Shown in pieces: positions 31,010 to 38,284 of a stretch of DNA of 64,000 nt. The notes under the pieces were generated by a model that saw only the letters and a list, made by a program, of their open reading frames with translations, was not told the origin of the DNA and ran no database searches. A program made the translations under genes and the position numbers. The stretch is from Prostheceraeus crozeri (lineage: Eukaryota > Platyhelminthes > Polycladida > Euryleptidae): the NCBI GenBank assembly GCA_907163375.1, contig CAJQUW010000932.1:434001-498000 (forward strand). The letters run 5' to 3'. Each line of letters begins with the position of its first letter. Positions within the stretch are counted from its first letter, which is position 1.

Positions 31010-32273
31010 TAACGATTATACTGAAGAATCACGTCACGATACTTTGTAATTTCAATATTTGAATCGAAGACTGCATAAATTAATACATTGATCGTCTCAG
31101 GTAGTCAAATCCAAACGAATATTATGAGGCACGTTCGCTTGACGATAGGGTGCACTAATATCGCTGTCAGCAGTCAAATCAAATGCATAAATAGTATATC
31201 CACTCTTAAACTCTTTCATAGTCAGTCCGTTGGTGTCATCCGTATTGTAAAAAGCCAAAGACATCCATAAAATCAACATAACTGCGCATAAATTGATCCG
31301 AAGCAAAATCTGGTTTGTAGGGTGGACCAGGATGACTCACACCATTTACACGTAAAGCAATTTCACTTAACTGATTGTGTTTAAAATTGAAAGGATTCTT
31401 CTTTATATTACCATTAAATGCATCATTTTCAACCATTGCCACCATGAGGAGCTTCGGTGCTTCCGATGGAAAGAGGCCATCTTTCATGAAACTCTTTTGA
31501 TCTTTCGGAATTGTAAAGGTGAGAAGCTTTGTATGCTGAACGGGGTAAATGGCATTTTGGCGGTTAAGGCCTTCAGCATGCCCTCTAATGACACTTGGAT
31601 TCGGTACTACTCGACGAATGTAAAGTGCAATATCTTCCACATGAATTCTAAAATTGTCAACTTTAGCAAATGCATTCAGCGCAAATTCAGGCTTATTCAA
31701 TGTCAGCTTGAGTCGCATGCTGGTATTACAGAGTAAAAACTTTGACTGTCTAAAGAAGTCTAAATTCAGCGGACCATATAGCTGACATACTTTACTATCT
31801 TTAATCATAGCAGATCGCTTTACAAAGCCACTGTTTGTTTCAACATCAAATTTTCCTGCTTCATCTCTATACCATCCCATGGCTTCCATATGACTTTTTT
31901 GTGCTGCTGGATGAAACTGTGATACATGATTGAAATATGATTTATAGGGATAATCGCTTTGACCACCTTCCACCTGCTGCTCTCCAATCGTTAGAGAAAC
32001 ATCGCGAAGTAATGTAGTCAATGGTAAATTGTTCAGTCCAACTTTATGTGTATCGTCAATAGCAGTTCCATCTGCTTGCTGAATTCTAAACCTCAAATCA
32101 AGCATCGCATAACTCAAATCTATGTAGTCATCACTACCACCAGGAATAACAAATTCAATGGGACCAGCATTCTCAGCTGTTCGAGGATGATAATCTACAA
32201 TACTTGAACTAAGAATATCTGTCTGTATGGCTTGTTGATCGAACAAACAAAAACCGGAAGTTTTACACTCCAT
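31009..32273 (-). pseudogene. MCP: Double-jelly-roll major capsid protein, two C-terminal frame breaks
   Basis: The ATG at 32273 lies two bases after the preceding gene. The 345-codon frame carries hallmark segments of Polinton major capsids: IEFVIPGGSDDYIDLSYAML near residue 40, VGLNNLPLTTLLRDVSLTI, YPYKSYFNHV and GWYRDEAG, then the second jelly roll. An extra T in a T5 run near 31254 ends the main frame at 31236. Coding resumes in a second frame (31306-31097) and shifts again near 31100, reaching a TAA at 31009-31011. The breaks lie in the last quarter, so the protein is probably non-functional unless these are sequencing errors. It would form the hexameric capsomers. Confidence 0.9.
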
Positions 32274-32275
32274 GA

Positions 32276-32731
32276 TTAGAAGTTATAGCAGCGTCGTCGT
32301 TTAGCGCCTGATGAATGATTAGAGCCTCTACGACGTTTGCGTGAATGCCTTTTGACTGAAGATCGCACCTTACCAGCTCCGCGATGTTTCCTCCTTCCTT
32401 TATTCATTCGTTTAGGTGATTTCTTTCCTTGAGTAACACCAGCAAAGGTCTGCTTCAATGTTTTTAAACCGCGTTCCTTCCCACGATTCAACAAACTGCT
32501 CTTAAAACTTCTACCTCTGGAAAGATCACTAGCAACATCACCAGCAAAGCCAACGGCATTACTTAAAACATTTCGTTTTAAAGATCTACCGACATTGGAT
32601 ATGAGAGGTGCTACAACAGATTTCAGTGCACCAAGTATGCTACCTCCACGTTGGCGGCGAGCGCCGATGTAAATTTGTCCTCCGCCACTTACATAGGAGG
32701 GTCGTGAATAAAATGAGGCAGTTGGATTCAT
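32276..32731 (-). CDS. Basic virion core/penton-interior protein, pX/pVI-like
   Basis: 151 residues. The start MNPTASFYSRPSY is followed by SGGGQIYIGARRQRGGSILG (about 15-34), a Gly-Gly-rich segment with potential protease sites, then a hydrophobic amphipathic helix (ALKSVVAPLISNVG). The last 50 residues are extremely rich in Arg, Lys and His and end RRRCYNF. This layout resembles adenovirus core peptide X and protein VI and their Polinton counterparts: DNA condensation plus membrane lysis after cleavage. A CATGCAAAG box lies 30 bases upstream, and it may be co-transcribed with the capsid gene 2 bases downstream. The same gene begins at 63604 in copy 2. Confidence 0.7.
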   Translation of the reverse strand: MNPTASFYSRPSYVSGGGQIYIGARRQRGGSILGALKSVVAPLISNVGRSLKRNVLSNAVGFAGDVASDLSRGRSFKSSLLNRGKERGLKTLKQTFAGVTQGKKSPKRMNKGRRKHRGAGKVRSSVKRHSRKRRRGSNHSSGAKRRRCYNF

Positions 32732-32772
32732 AGCTCAAACCCTAAACATTGTTAGTTACAACTTTGCATGAA

Positions 32773-33861
32773 TCACTGTCGATCACTTAGATGAAAGATG
32801 TCGGCACGACGCATCCAAGAGTTCATACTTGAAGGATAACCAGTCCATTTAACAAGACACCATTCTTCACCTTGCCATTTTTTACATCGAATGATTTTCT
32901 CTACCAAATATGTTTCACTTTCAGTGACTACCTCAATCTCATCGCGGTAAAAGCTACCCTCAATTTCTTCATTATCGTAATCTTTCAACTTGTAGGTGGT
33001 CGGAGAGTCTTTTTGATTAATCCTTGATACTGTAAATACCTCCTCTGTCCAATTCGGGAGGTACCCTTTAGCAAAAACACTTTTCACTTTTGAGATACGA
33101 ACTTTATCGCCAATTTTCACATCACTTTTCACATGAGTGCGTTTACGTTGGAATGATTCGCGCACTTTATCTACATTGTCAGCATTTACATCTACTGGTC
33201 TGAGTCCAATAGAACGATGGATAGAGTGATTGTAGGCATGGAGTGTATCTTGTAGAACCTTTGTCCAATTTTGTGTCAAGTTGGCAGTAAAATGTCGCCA
33301 CAAGCGATTTTTTAATGTGCGATTAAAACGTTCAACGAGTGCAGCTTTATAAGCACTCTTTACACTAAACAACTCAATGTCATGCCTCTCAAATAATCTT
33401 CGCACATGCTGATTTTCAAACTCTTTTCCTTGATCACTCTGAATTCTTTTTGGAATCCGACCTTCTCGAAAAATTGTTTGGAATGCTTTTGCTACTCCTT
33501 TCCCTTCTTTAGTTTTTAAAGGTTGAGCCCACGCATAACGCGAGAAAATATCAATGACGGTTAAAATAAAATTATTGCCCGAGTTATGTTTTGAAATGGA
33601 GGCGACATCGCACAAATCTGCTTGCCACTGTTCATCGATGTCATGAACAATATAATGGCGGGTGCGGTACTTCTTTTTCGCTTGTTTGTGGAGTGTATAG
33701 GTAGCCTGACCCTTTAACCATCGTTTCACTTGTGATTGTGGAAGACCACTCGCTTTTGATAATTTCTTGATAGATGCAAATCCTGCCGGATGTTTTACAT
33801 CATAATAGATTGACTTCAAACGTTCAGTCGATGACGACTGACTCTTTTTCCTCCTTCTCAT
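32773..33861 (-). CDS. INT: Retroviral-type integrase with C-terminal chromodomain
   Basis: A longer frame starts at 33993, but the Met at 33861 (MRRRKKSQSSS) avoids overlap with most of the Cys-rich gene and gives 362 residues. A helix-turn-helix-like start (IKKLSKASGLPQSQVKRWL) precedes the rve catalytic core: Asp in QADLCDV, Asp in SDQGKEFE, Glu in ALVERFNRTLK (D,D-35-E). After an SH3-like barrel (KIGDKVRISKV) the last 45 residues form a chromodomain (LVEKIIRCKKWQGEEWCLVK, then WTGYPSSMNSW). It inserts the linear DNA and makes the 6-bp duplication; the chromodomain may choose chromatin targets. Intact. Confidence 0.92.
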   Translation of the reverse strand: MRRRKKSQSSSTERLKSIYYDVKHPAGFASIKKLSKASGLPQSQVKRWLKGQATYTLHKQAKKKYRTRHYIVHDIDEQWQADLCDVASISKHNSGNNFILTVIDIFSRYAWAQPLKTKEGKGVAKAFQTIFREGRIPKRIQSDQGKEFENQHVRRLFERHDIELFSVKSAYKAALVERFNRTLKNRLWRHFTANLTQNWTKVLQDTLHAYNHSIHRSIGLRPVDVNADNVDKVRESFQRKRTHVKSDVKIGDKVRISKVKSVFAKGYLPNWTEEVFTVSRINQKDSPTTYKLKDYDNEEIEGSFYRDEIEVVTESETYLVEKIIRCKKWQGEEWCLVKWTGYPSSMNSWMRRADIFHLSDRQ

Positions 33862-34039
33862 CTTTTTGTTTTCTTGCCTTTCTACATTTACAACAACTAC
33901 AGCATTTAGCTTTAGCGGTTTTGCGATCGTGTTCACATTGCTTAGGGGTTTCATTATGAGAGCTGGCGCAGCAAGTGCAAGTGACAACGACATTCACCTC
34001 TGGCGGCTCATTACATGGCAAGCAACACATCTGCTTCAT
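33824..34039 (-). CDS. Small Cys-rich protein (71 aa)
   Basis: Starts MKQMCCLPCNEPPE and has clusters CC..C, CTCC, C..H and CCSCCKC, followed by a Lys/Glu-rich tail. The spacing suggests zinc binding, but no named domain fits. Its end overlaps the integrase start by 38 bases in a different frame, and its ATG follows the stop of the 34041 gene almost directly. The same frame is intact in copy 2 (62309-62524) with few changes, which supports it being real. Confidence 0.55.
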   Translation of the reverse strand: MKQMCCLPCNEPPEVNVVVTCTCCASSHNETPKQCEHDRKTAKAKCCSCCKCRKARKQKDEKEEKESVVID

Positions 34040-34040
34040 A

Positions 34041-34733
34041 TTAATAGTCTGAGAACATGTATTTTCTGGGAGGAGCTGTTTTACGTTTTCCTTTTACTAG
34101 TTTTAGTGGTGATGTAGATCTACGTCGAGTTCTTCCTCTTGTTTGCTTAGTGAGTGTGGGAGGGGATGTAGCAGGTGACGACTTAAACCAATTTGTTGGC
34201 ATTTTCATCGTCTGAAGCATTGGAGCAGTAGCCACTGTTGAATCAAGTTCTTTCAATGTCTCATTATTCAAAGCAAATTTTGGTACATTATGCTTTTTCA
34301 ATAGTGTAAGAAAGTATGACCAACCAGGTGGAACATAGCCCTGACGGCGCTTTCTACGTGTCGCATACTGAATCAAGTCTTCATAACGTGAAGCATCAAT
34401 CACTTTATTTTCATCTGTAATAATTTCTCCTCTATCATTTACATTGAGATGGGGTTCAATACTATTGAAAAGAGATATGGCATGTGCGCGAGATGCTAAA
34501 GGTGTAGCAGTCGATACAGAGTCACGCATCTTATTCTTCAAGTTTTTTAATTGCTCAACAGTTTCCGATTGTAATAATACAGCACGATGTGGATCTTTGA
34601 TGTGAACATTTTGCTGATAATCTATTTCTTTCCTATACATTTGATTTGCAAGAGGTTGCTTTACTTGCTGCATGGCAGTCAATTGTACATATTCATCCTG
34701 AGGAATAACAATCATGCGAGAATAAGAACTCAT
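34041..34733 (-). CDS. Conserved Maverick protein downstream of ATPase (230 aa)
   Basis: The ATG at 34733 overlaps the ATPase stop (ATGA). The N-terminus SRMIVIPQDEYVQL and the central RQGYVPPGWSYFLTLLKKH are reminiscent of a protein that often sits beside the packaging ATPase in Polintons. The C-terminal 50 residues are basic, Ser/Thr/Pro-rich and probably disordered. A role in virion assembly or packaging is inferred from neighbourhood. The copy-2 gene is broken by two single-base indels, the copy-1 gene is intact. Confidence 0.6.
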   Translation of the reverse strand: MSSYSRMIVIPQDEYVQLTAMQQVKQPLANQMYRKEIDYQQNVHIKDPHRAVLLQSETVEQLKNLKNKMRDSVSTATPLASRAHAISLFNSIEPHLNVNDRGEIITDENKVIDASRYEDLIQYATRRKRRQGYVPPGWSYFLTLLKKHNVPKFALNNETLKELDSTVATAPMLQTMKMPTNWFKSSPATSPPTLTKQTRGRTRRRSTSPLKLVKGKRKTAPPRKYMFSDY

Positions 34734-35347
34734 AGTTTGTAGATAATCATGGGAGTTTCCAAAATATCACTTCGAAATCTAAATTCTTCCGGACACTCTT
34801 GCGTAAAGTCAATGAATAAGTAACCGTATGGTTTTTCAGTAGCTGCTTGAAAAATTTCAATTAAGGCTTTTGATCCTCTGGGTGCAACTTGTCGCGCTAA
34901 AATTTCAAATTGACTTTTATCTCGCGGATTCTTGAAAATAGCATAATAGTGTGTATTCAGGTTTCGTGTACGAGCTTCTTTTCCATCAGGAAACAAATTT
35001 TGTGTGATATAGATGATAAAGCACCTTTTATGATGTGCTGCACGAGTGAACATATCTGTAACATCTTTTGAATTCTTACTTTCTTTTAATAAATCATCCA
35101 ATACAACAACATCATTAGACTGAAGTTTATCCACTGGAATAATTCCTTCATGTCGAATAAAGTTGCGACTTTGCAATTCCTGAAACAGCGACGGTTGATA
35201 AATACCATAACACCAAATCACTCGATTGATAGGTTCCTTAAACAACTCCCTTCTTTTATCCAATAAATTCAGCGTGAAAACAGTTTTACCTGCATGAGAT
35301 GGACCTGATACAGTCAGAACTTTATCACATTGAAGTCTGAAATCCAT
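34730..35347 (-). CDS. ATP: Packaging ATPase, FtsK/HerA A32-like
   Basis: The Met at 35347 (MDFRLQCDKVLTVSG) is preferred to 35395 because the extra 16 residues overlap the preceding gene and a TATGCAAAT box lies 21 bases upstream. 205 residues. Walker A GPSHAGKT comes near residue 16 and Walker B DVVVLDDLL about 65 residues on. Downstream DMFTRAAHHKRCFIIYITQN and the NTHYYAIFKNPRDKSQF arginine-finger region match the viral packaging ATPase family that translocates DNA into capsids. Intact in this copy; in copy 2 it has a stop at codon 6. Confidence 0.92.
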   Translation of the reverse strand: MDFRLQCDKVLTVSGPSHAGKTVFTLNLLDKRRELFKEPINRVIWCYGIYQPSLFQELQSRNFIRHEGIIPVDKLQSNDVVVLDDLLKESKNSKDVTDMFTRAAHHKRCFIIYITQNLFPDGKEARTRNLNTHYYAIFKNPRDKSQFEILARQVAPRGSKALIEIFQAATEKPYGYLFIDFTQECPEEFRFRSDILETPMIIYKL

Positions 35348-35378
35348 TTTATTACTTTGAGACTCAACATTTGCATAA

Positions 35379-35729
35379 TTAACGCTTAGAGCCAAAGATA
35401 TTACCCAATAGGTTGCCCACGGCAGGAGCTATCATTGGAAGTATTGCTGAAAGGAAACCGCCCTTTTGTGTTAGAGTTTTCCTCTTTCTTTGAAGGGTGA
35501 CTTTAGGATTGGAGATGAAACGCAATTTCGTAGCATATCGCTTAAGTAACTTTCGTTGTTTTGGCGCTAATTTCTTCGTCCTCAACTTCCTCACATGAGA
35601 AATAATTTCACAAATGAATTTATCGTTAGCATGTCGTATAGCATTGTATCGCTGATTTGCTTTCATTCGTCGGAGAGCTTGAATGGCTGAAGAAAACTTT
35701 GAAGACTTTTGACTTTTACGTTTCGCCAT
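35379..35729 (-). CDS. Basic Polinton virion protein with QKGGFL motif (116 aa)
   Basis: Very Lys/Arg-rich throughout residues 1-90, then TLTQKGGFLSAILPMIAPAV, a Gly-Gly site followed by a hydrophobic amphipathic helix and a GSKR tail. This pairing of a basic body with KGGFL plus a hydrophobic end is common in Polinton and adintovirus genomes and recalls adenovirus minor core proteins; the Gly-Gly is a likely maturation-protease site. A TATGCAAAT box lies 38 bases before the ATG. The two copies differ little, supporting selection or youth. Confidence 0.65.
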   Translation of the reverse strand: MAKRKSQKSSKFSSAIQALRRMKANQRYNAIRHANDKFICEIISHVRKLRTKKLAPKQRKLLKRYATKLRFISNPKVTLQRKRKTLTQKGGFLSAILPMIAPAVGNLLGNIFGSKR

Positions 35730-35780
35730 TTTCCGTGTTAGTCTTTGCTAAAACCTATCTTTACCACATTTGCATAGGTA

Positions 35781-36104
35781 CTAACTATTGCGACATAAGT
35801 GACACTCGAAATGAGCAATATCACAGTGGTTACATTGGCAAAGTTGAATGCAATTACGTATGAAACAGCGTTGACAAAAAGCATGCTTACATCTCTTGAA
35901 GATGCGCTTTTCATTTCCATCCTTTCGCTTACATACATCGCAACACATAGTTTCACCGTTACTGATGTCTATAGCAAGTCTTTTTGAAGATATGAATTTG
36001 CTAGCCTTTTCTAAATAATAGACGCATGTACAGAAGGAATATACTTCGAGAGTGAGCAGACATAGCTCGAAAACCAGTTGTGCTACAATCAAGTACCACT
36101 GCAT
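35781..36104 (-). CDS. Membrane-anchored RING-like zinc protein (107 aa)
   Basis: Residues 1-30 form a hydrophobic anchor (WYLIVAQLVFELCLLTLEVY). After a short basic linker, MCCDVCKRK...FKRCKHAFCQRC...CQCNHC...FECHLC supplies the paired Cys/His ligands of a RING-type cross-brace, though the last pairs are irregular. RING proteins usually act as ubiquitin ligases; anchored viral ones often alter host membrane proteins. That role here is inference. The start is placed at MQWYLIV because it is the shared start in copy 2 (60229). Confidence 0.6.
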   Translation of the reverse strand: MQWYLIVAQLVFELCLLTLEVYSFCTCVYYLEKASKFISSKRLAIDISNGETMCCDVCKRKDGNEKRIFKRCKHAFCQRCFIRNCIQLCQCNHCDIAHFECHLCRNS

Positions 36105-36106
36105 TT

Positions 36107-36517
36107 TCAATTTTTCTTTATGGAAATTTGAATGTGAATATCTGAAATCGCTTCAATCACTAGACTGCTACCATGATGGTTAAATGCGTTAAGACGTTCA
36201 GCAATTTTTATCATATGTCTTTTAAAAAATTCTTGGGGGTGATCTACCACTTCCATTGAATAAGAAGCAAAATGGAAAGAGCGACTTTCCACCTCTTCCT
36301 TTCCAAAATGACTAAACTTAATTTTCGCAACTAATCGCGCCATGATAATGCTATCAGAGAATGTATTCATTAACTCTAGAAATAGAGTGCTAGCATCATC
36401 GACCACTGCTTCGATGTCGGTCTCATCTTTATGAAAATTTATCACATAATCTTGAACAGCTCCTTTTAAACTTTGCCTATGAAAATGTAATGTTCCGCAG
36501 TCGTTTGAGAAAGACAT
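36107..36517 (-). CDS. Stand-alone paralogue of the polymerase N-terminal domain (136 aa)
   Basis: MSFSNDCGTLHFHRQS starts a 136-residue protein. Its second half (VESRSFHFASYSMEVVD, FNHHGSSLVIEAISDIHI) lines up with the polymerase segment VERLEFHIPSSPATEVVD, FNERDSGLVFDGIESALF, with equal spacing and no gaps over about 60 residues. The part before also fits (MARLVAKIKFSHF against MKALIYLKIKYVKI). In polymerases of this type the segment precedes the exonuclease and has no known catalytic motif. A replication accessory or structural role is inferred. TATGCAATG lies 22 bases upstream. Confidence 0.6.
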   Translation of the reverse strand: MSFSNDCGTLHFHRQSLKGAVQDYVINFHKDETDIEAVVDDASTLFLELMNTFSDSIIMARLVAKIKFSHFGKEEVESRSFHFASYSMEVVDHPQEFFKRHMIKIAERLNAFNHHGSSLVIEAISDIHIQISIKKN

Positions 36518-36601
36518 GATCGCCCTTTATCTAACCCATCCATTGCATAAAAACAACTCTTCTCATAGTAACATTTATTGAATAACTGTAACAAGCATGC
36601 A

Positions 36602-37132
36602 TTATAAATCAATGGTTTGAAACAGATAAAATAGATACAGCTGGTAACTATCATACAGCGAGCAATGATAACCATACAGGACTTTGGCAGTGTTGAGGTA
36701 AGGAGGAAAGAAGCATTGGTTATAAACGTAGCTACTACAACGAATAGACAAAATAGGAACACACAAATCCTTAAAACGTTTCGTGACTTCATGATAATGT
36801 TGATTCACTCTACTATCCCAAGGTGGGAGCAAAATATCATCAATGATTAGATTGGGAAATACTTTCCTCTCCTTACCAGGATTATTACAAAAGATGCGTA
36901 TAACATTGAAAGCAGCTAACCATCGTTTAAAGTCAATAAGAAGAGCACTCTCACAAGAAAAGCCATAGTCTTGCAAATATTTCAGATTAAGTCCATGAAT
37001 GTGTTTTCTTGCCCATTGATCAACATTGGGATCGCAGTTGGCATGTTGATGATAGACACTAACAATCTGATATGTCCAATTGTTCATAGCAATAGCACTG
37101 AGCTCCTGTACAGGTTCACCCTCACAATCCAT
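36602..37132 (-). CDS. Possible DnaQ-like (DEDD) nuclease-fold protein (176 aa)
   Basis: The start MDCEGEPVQELSAIAM resembles the exo I motif (D-x-E-G plus x-I-x-E/Q-L-S-A-I) of DEDD exonucleases. A HIHGLNLKYLQDYGF block followed by LLIDFKRWLAAF recalls the exo II region of such proteins in insect and nudivirus-like genomes. Later acidic residues (NLIIDDILLPPWD) and HYHEVTKRF could supply the remaining ligands. The fold is my inference and the catalytic set is not certain. It is intact here; in copy 2 one CGA is TGA. A second overlapping frame on the same strand is not called. Confidence 0.4.
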   Translation of the reverse strand: MDCEGEPVQELSAIAMNNWTYQIVSVYHQHANCDPNVDQWARKHIHGLNLKYLQDYGFSCESALLIDFKRWLAAFNVIRIFCNNPGKERKVFPNLIIDDILLPPWDSRVNQHYHEVTKRFKDLCVPILSIRCSSYVYNQCFFPPYLNTAKVLYGYHCSLYDSYQLYLFYLFQTIDL

Positions 37133-37183
37133 AAAAATGATGATAGAAGCCTAAAACGGAAATTACACATCTAAGGAAACGTT

Positions 37184-37309
37184 CTATAACATATTACAAA
37201 ATGAAGAATTACATCGATGCTTTTCACGACAAAATACACAAATGATATGATGGCAACGAAGAAGTAAAATGTATCTAATAAGGCCACGTCTACGACACTC
37301 AAAGCACAT
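37184..37309 (-). CDS. Mini RING-like zinc protein (41 aa)
   Basis: From the Met at 37309 the frame encodes MCFECRRRG...LRCHHIICVFCREKHRCNSSFC, with eight Cys/His ligands spaced like a compact RING finger. A longer frame to 37432 would overlap the upstream gene. It follows that gene closely and is unchanged in copy 2 (59007-59132). At 41 residues it may be a complete microprotein or the end of a longer spliced one. Confidence 0.45.
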   Translation of the reverse strand: MCFECRRRGLIRYILLLRCHHIICVFCREKHRCNSSFCNML

Positions 37310-37343
37310 AAGCGAATTGTCATAGGGTAGAGTTAGGAAAGGA

Positions 37344-38119
37344 CTAGTAATTCTCCTTCTTTGATTTGCGTTTTGATGCAGCATTCTTCTCCGACTTGCG
37401 CTTCGTACCACTGCTGTTAAGGATTTGATCAATTATGTCGTCCACGTTGGGCGGTTTTGGAATATATAGGATGGATTCCATATGCATGGAGAGAGAGGCT
37501 ATTTTATTATCCTTGTGCCGACCATAATATAGCCCATTCACTTTGAAAAGGATATCCCAAGTACCTTCTCCGACCTCATCACATCTGATGGGTATTGATT
37601 GATCTCCATCCTTTTTATAATAACTACACCAATGTGATACCGGTAGGCAAATGTGATTACCACCCCAAATCGTTCTATAGGGAGTATCCTTGGCATCTCT
37701 CGCCTTCCACTCTTGAGCAAGAGGAGTAGGAATGTCCATATTTAATGTCACGTACTCCTCAATGATATCAAGTTGGCAGCGAATGTACGGACTCACGGGG
37801 ATCAGTATGTAGTCCCCATACTGATTGTGCATTATCTTGACATCCGTGGAAGGGAGCATTCCCGTTTGGAGTACTACGCTATGATCGTCATAACGCAAGA
37901 CTTTTTTAAATTTACGCTGTAGCGGTGTAGGATTATGTACCTTGGTTGTTTCTTCCACTGGCCTCAGTTGTAGATGATCTGACCGTAGCGAACCTTGTAA
38001 CGTTTGACCGCCATTTTGTCCTACTAGTGCAGCAGATGGAGTAGATGCCTGAAAATGAAAAAAGATTGTATTAAGTTTACGTTCAAGGGAGGAGAGGGAG
38101 GGAAGTAGCGACTTACCAT
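37344..38119 (-). CDS. Maverick hypothetical protein with intron right after the ATG (235 aa)
   Basis: Exon 1 is only the ATG (38119-38117), followed by a 68-bp intron (38116-38049; GTAAGTCG donor, TTTTCAG acceptor). Exon 2 (38048-37344) encodes 234 residues. An unspliced frame begins downstream at a GTG (37958), but spliced translation gives a natural Ala-Ser/Tyr-Thr start. The middle has a Pro/Trp-containing domain (ICLPVSHWCSYYKK, GEGTWDILFKVNGLYYGR) and the C-terminus is a Lys/Arg/Ser nuclear-type tail. Being the first gene from the right end, with CCAAT and TATA boxes, it is probably early. No family recognised. Confidence 0.65.
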
Positions 38120-38216
38120 TTTAGTTGGATAATAGAACAGGGAACTAGAGAGAGAAAATGTGCGTCCGTCACTCGTATGATTCAACGATGGAATGATTCT
38201 CACTGTGGAAGGCTCG

Positions 38217-38275
38217 CTATTTATAAAGAAATGCTTGATTCTCATTGGATGATGATCCTCATTGGACAATAACAT
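38217..38275 (-). promoter_or_regulatory. CCAAT/TATA promoter of the 37344-38119 gene
   Basis: On the minus strand two CCAAT boxes (around 38267 and 38250) precede TTTATAAATAGCG (about 38228-38216), roughly 100 bases before the ATG. The same layout occurs in copy 2, where the TATA box reads TATATAAAT. Confidence 0.6.
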
Positions 38276-38284
38276 CAAGCTGAT

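Noticed and set aside
36466..36792. 108-codon frame overlapping the DnaQ-like gene, with hydrophobic segments, also open in copy 2
   Set aside because: It overlaps a better-supported frame on the same strand. Its openness in both copies follows from their near identity, and it has no promoter box or domain.
38024..38278. 84-codon frame upstream of the right-end gene (also 58038-58292)
   Set aside because: It reads through the CCAAT/TATA promoter, the ATG exon and the intron; the spliced model explains the region better.
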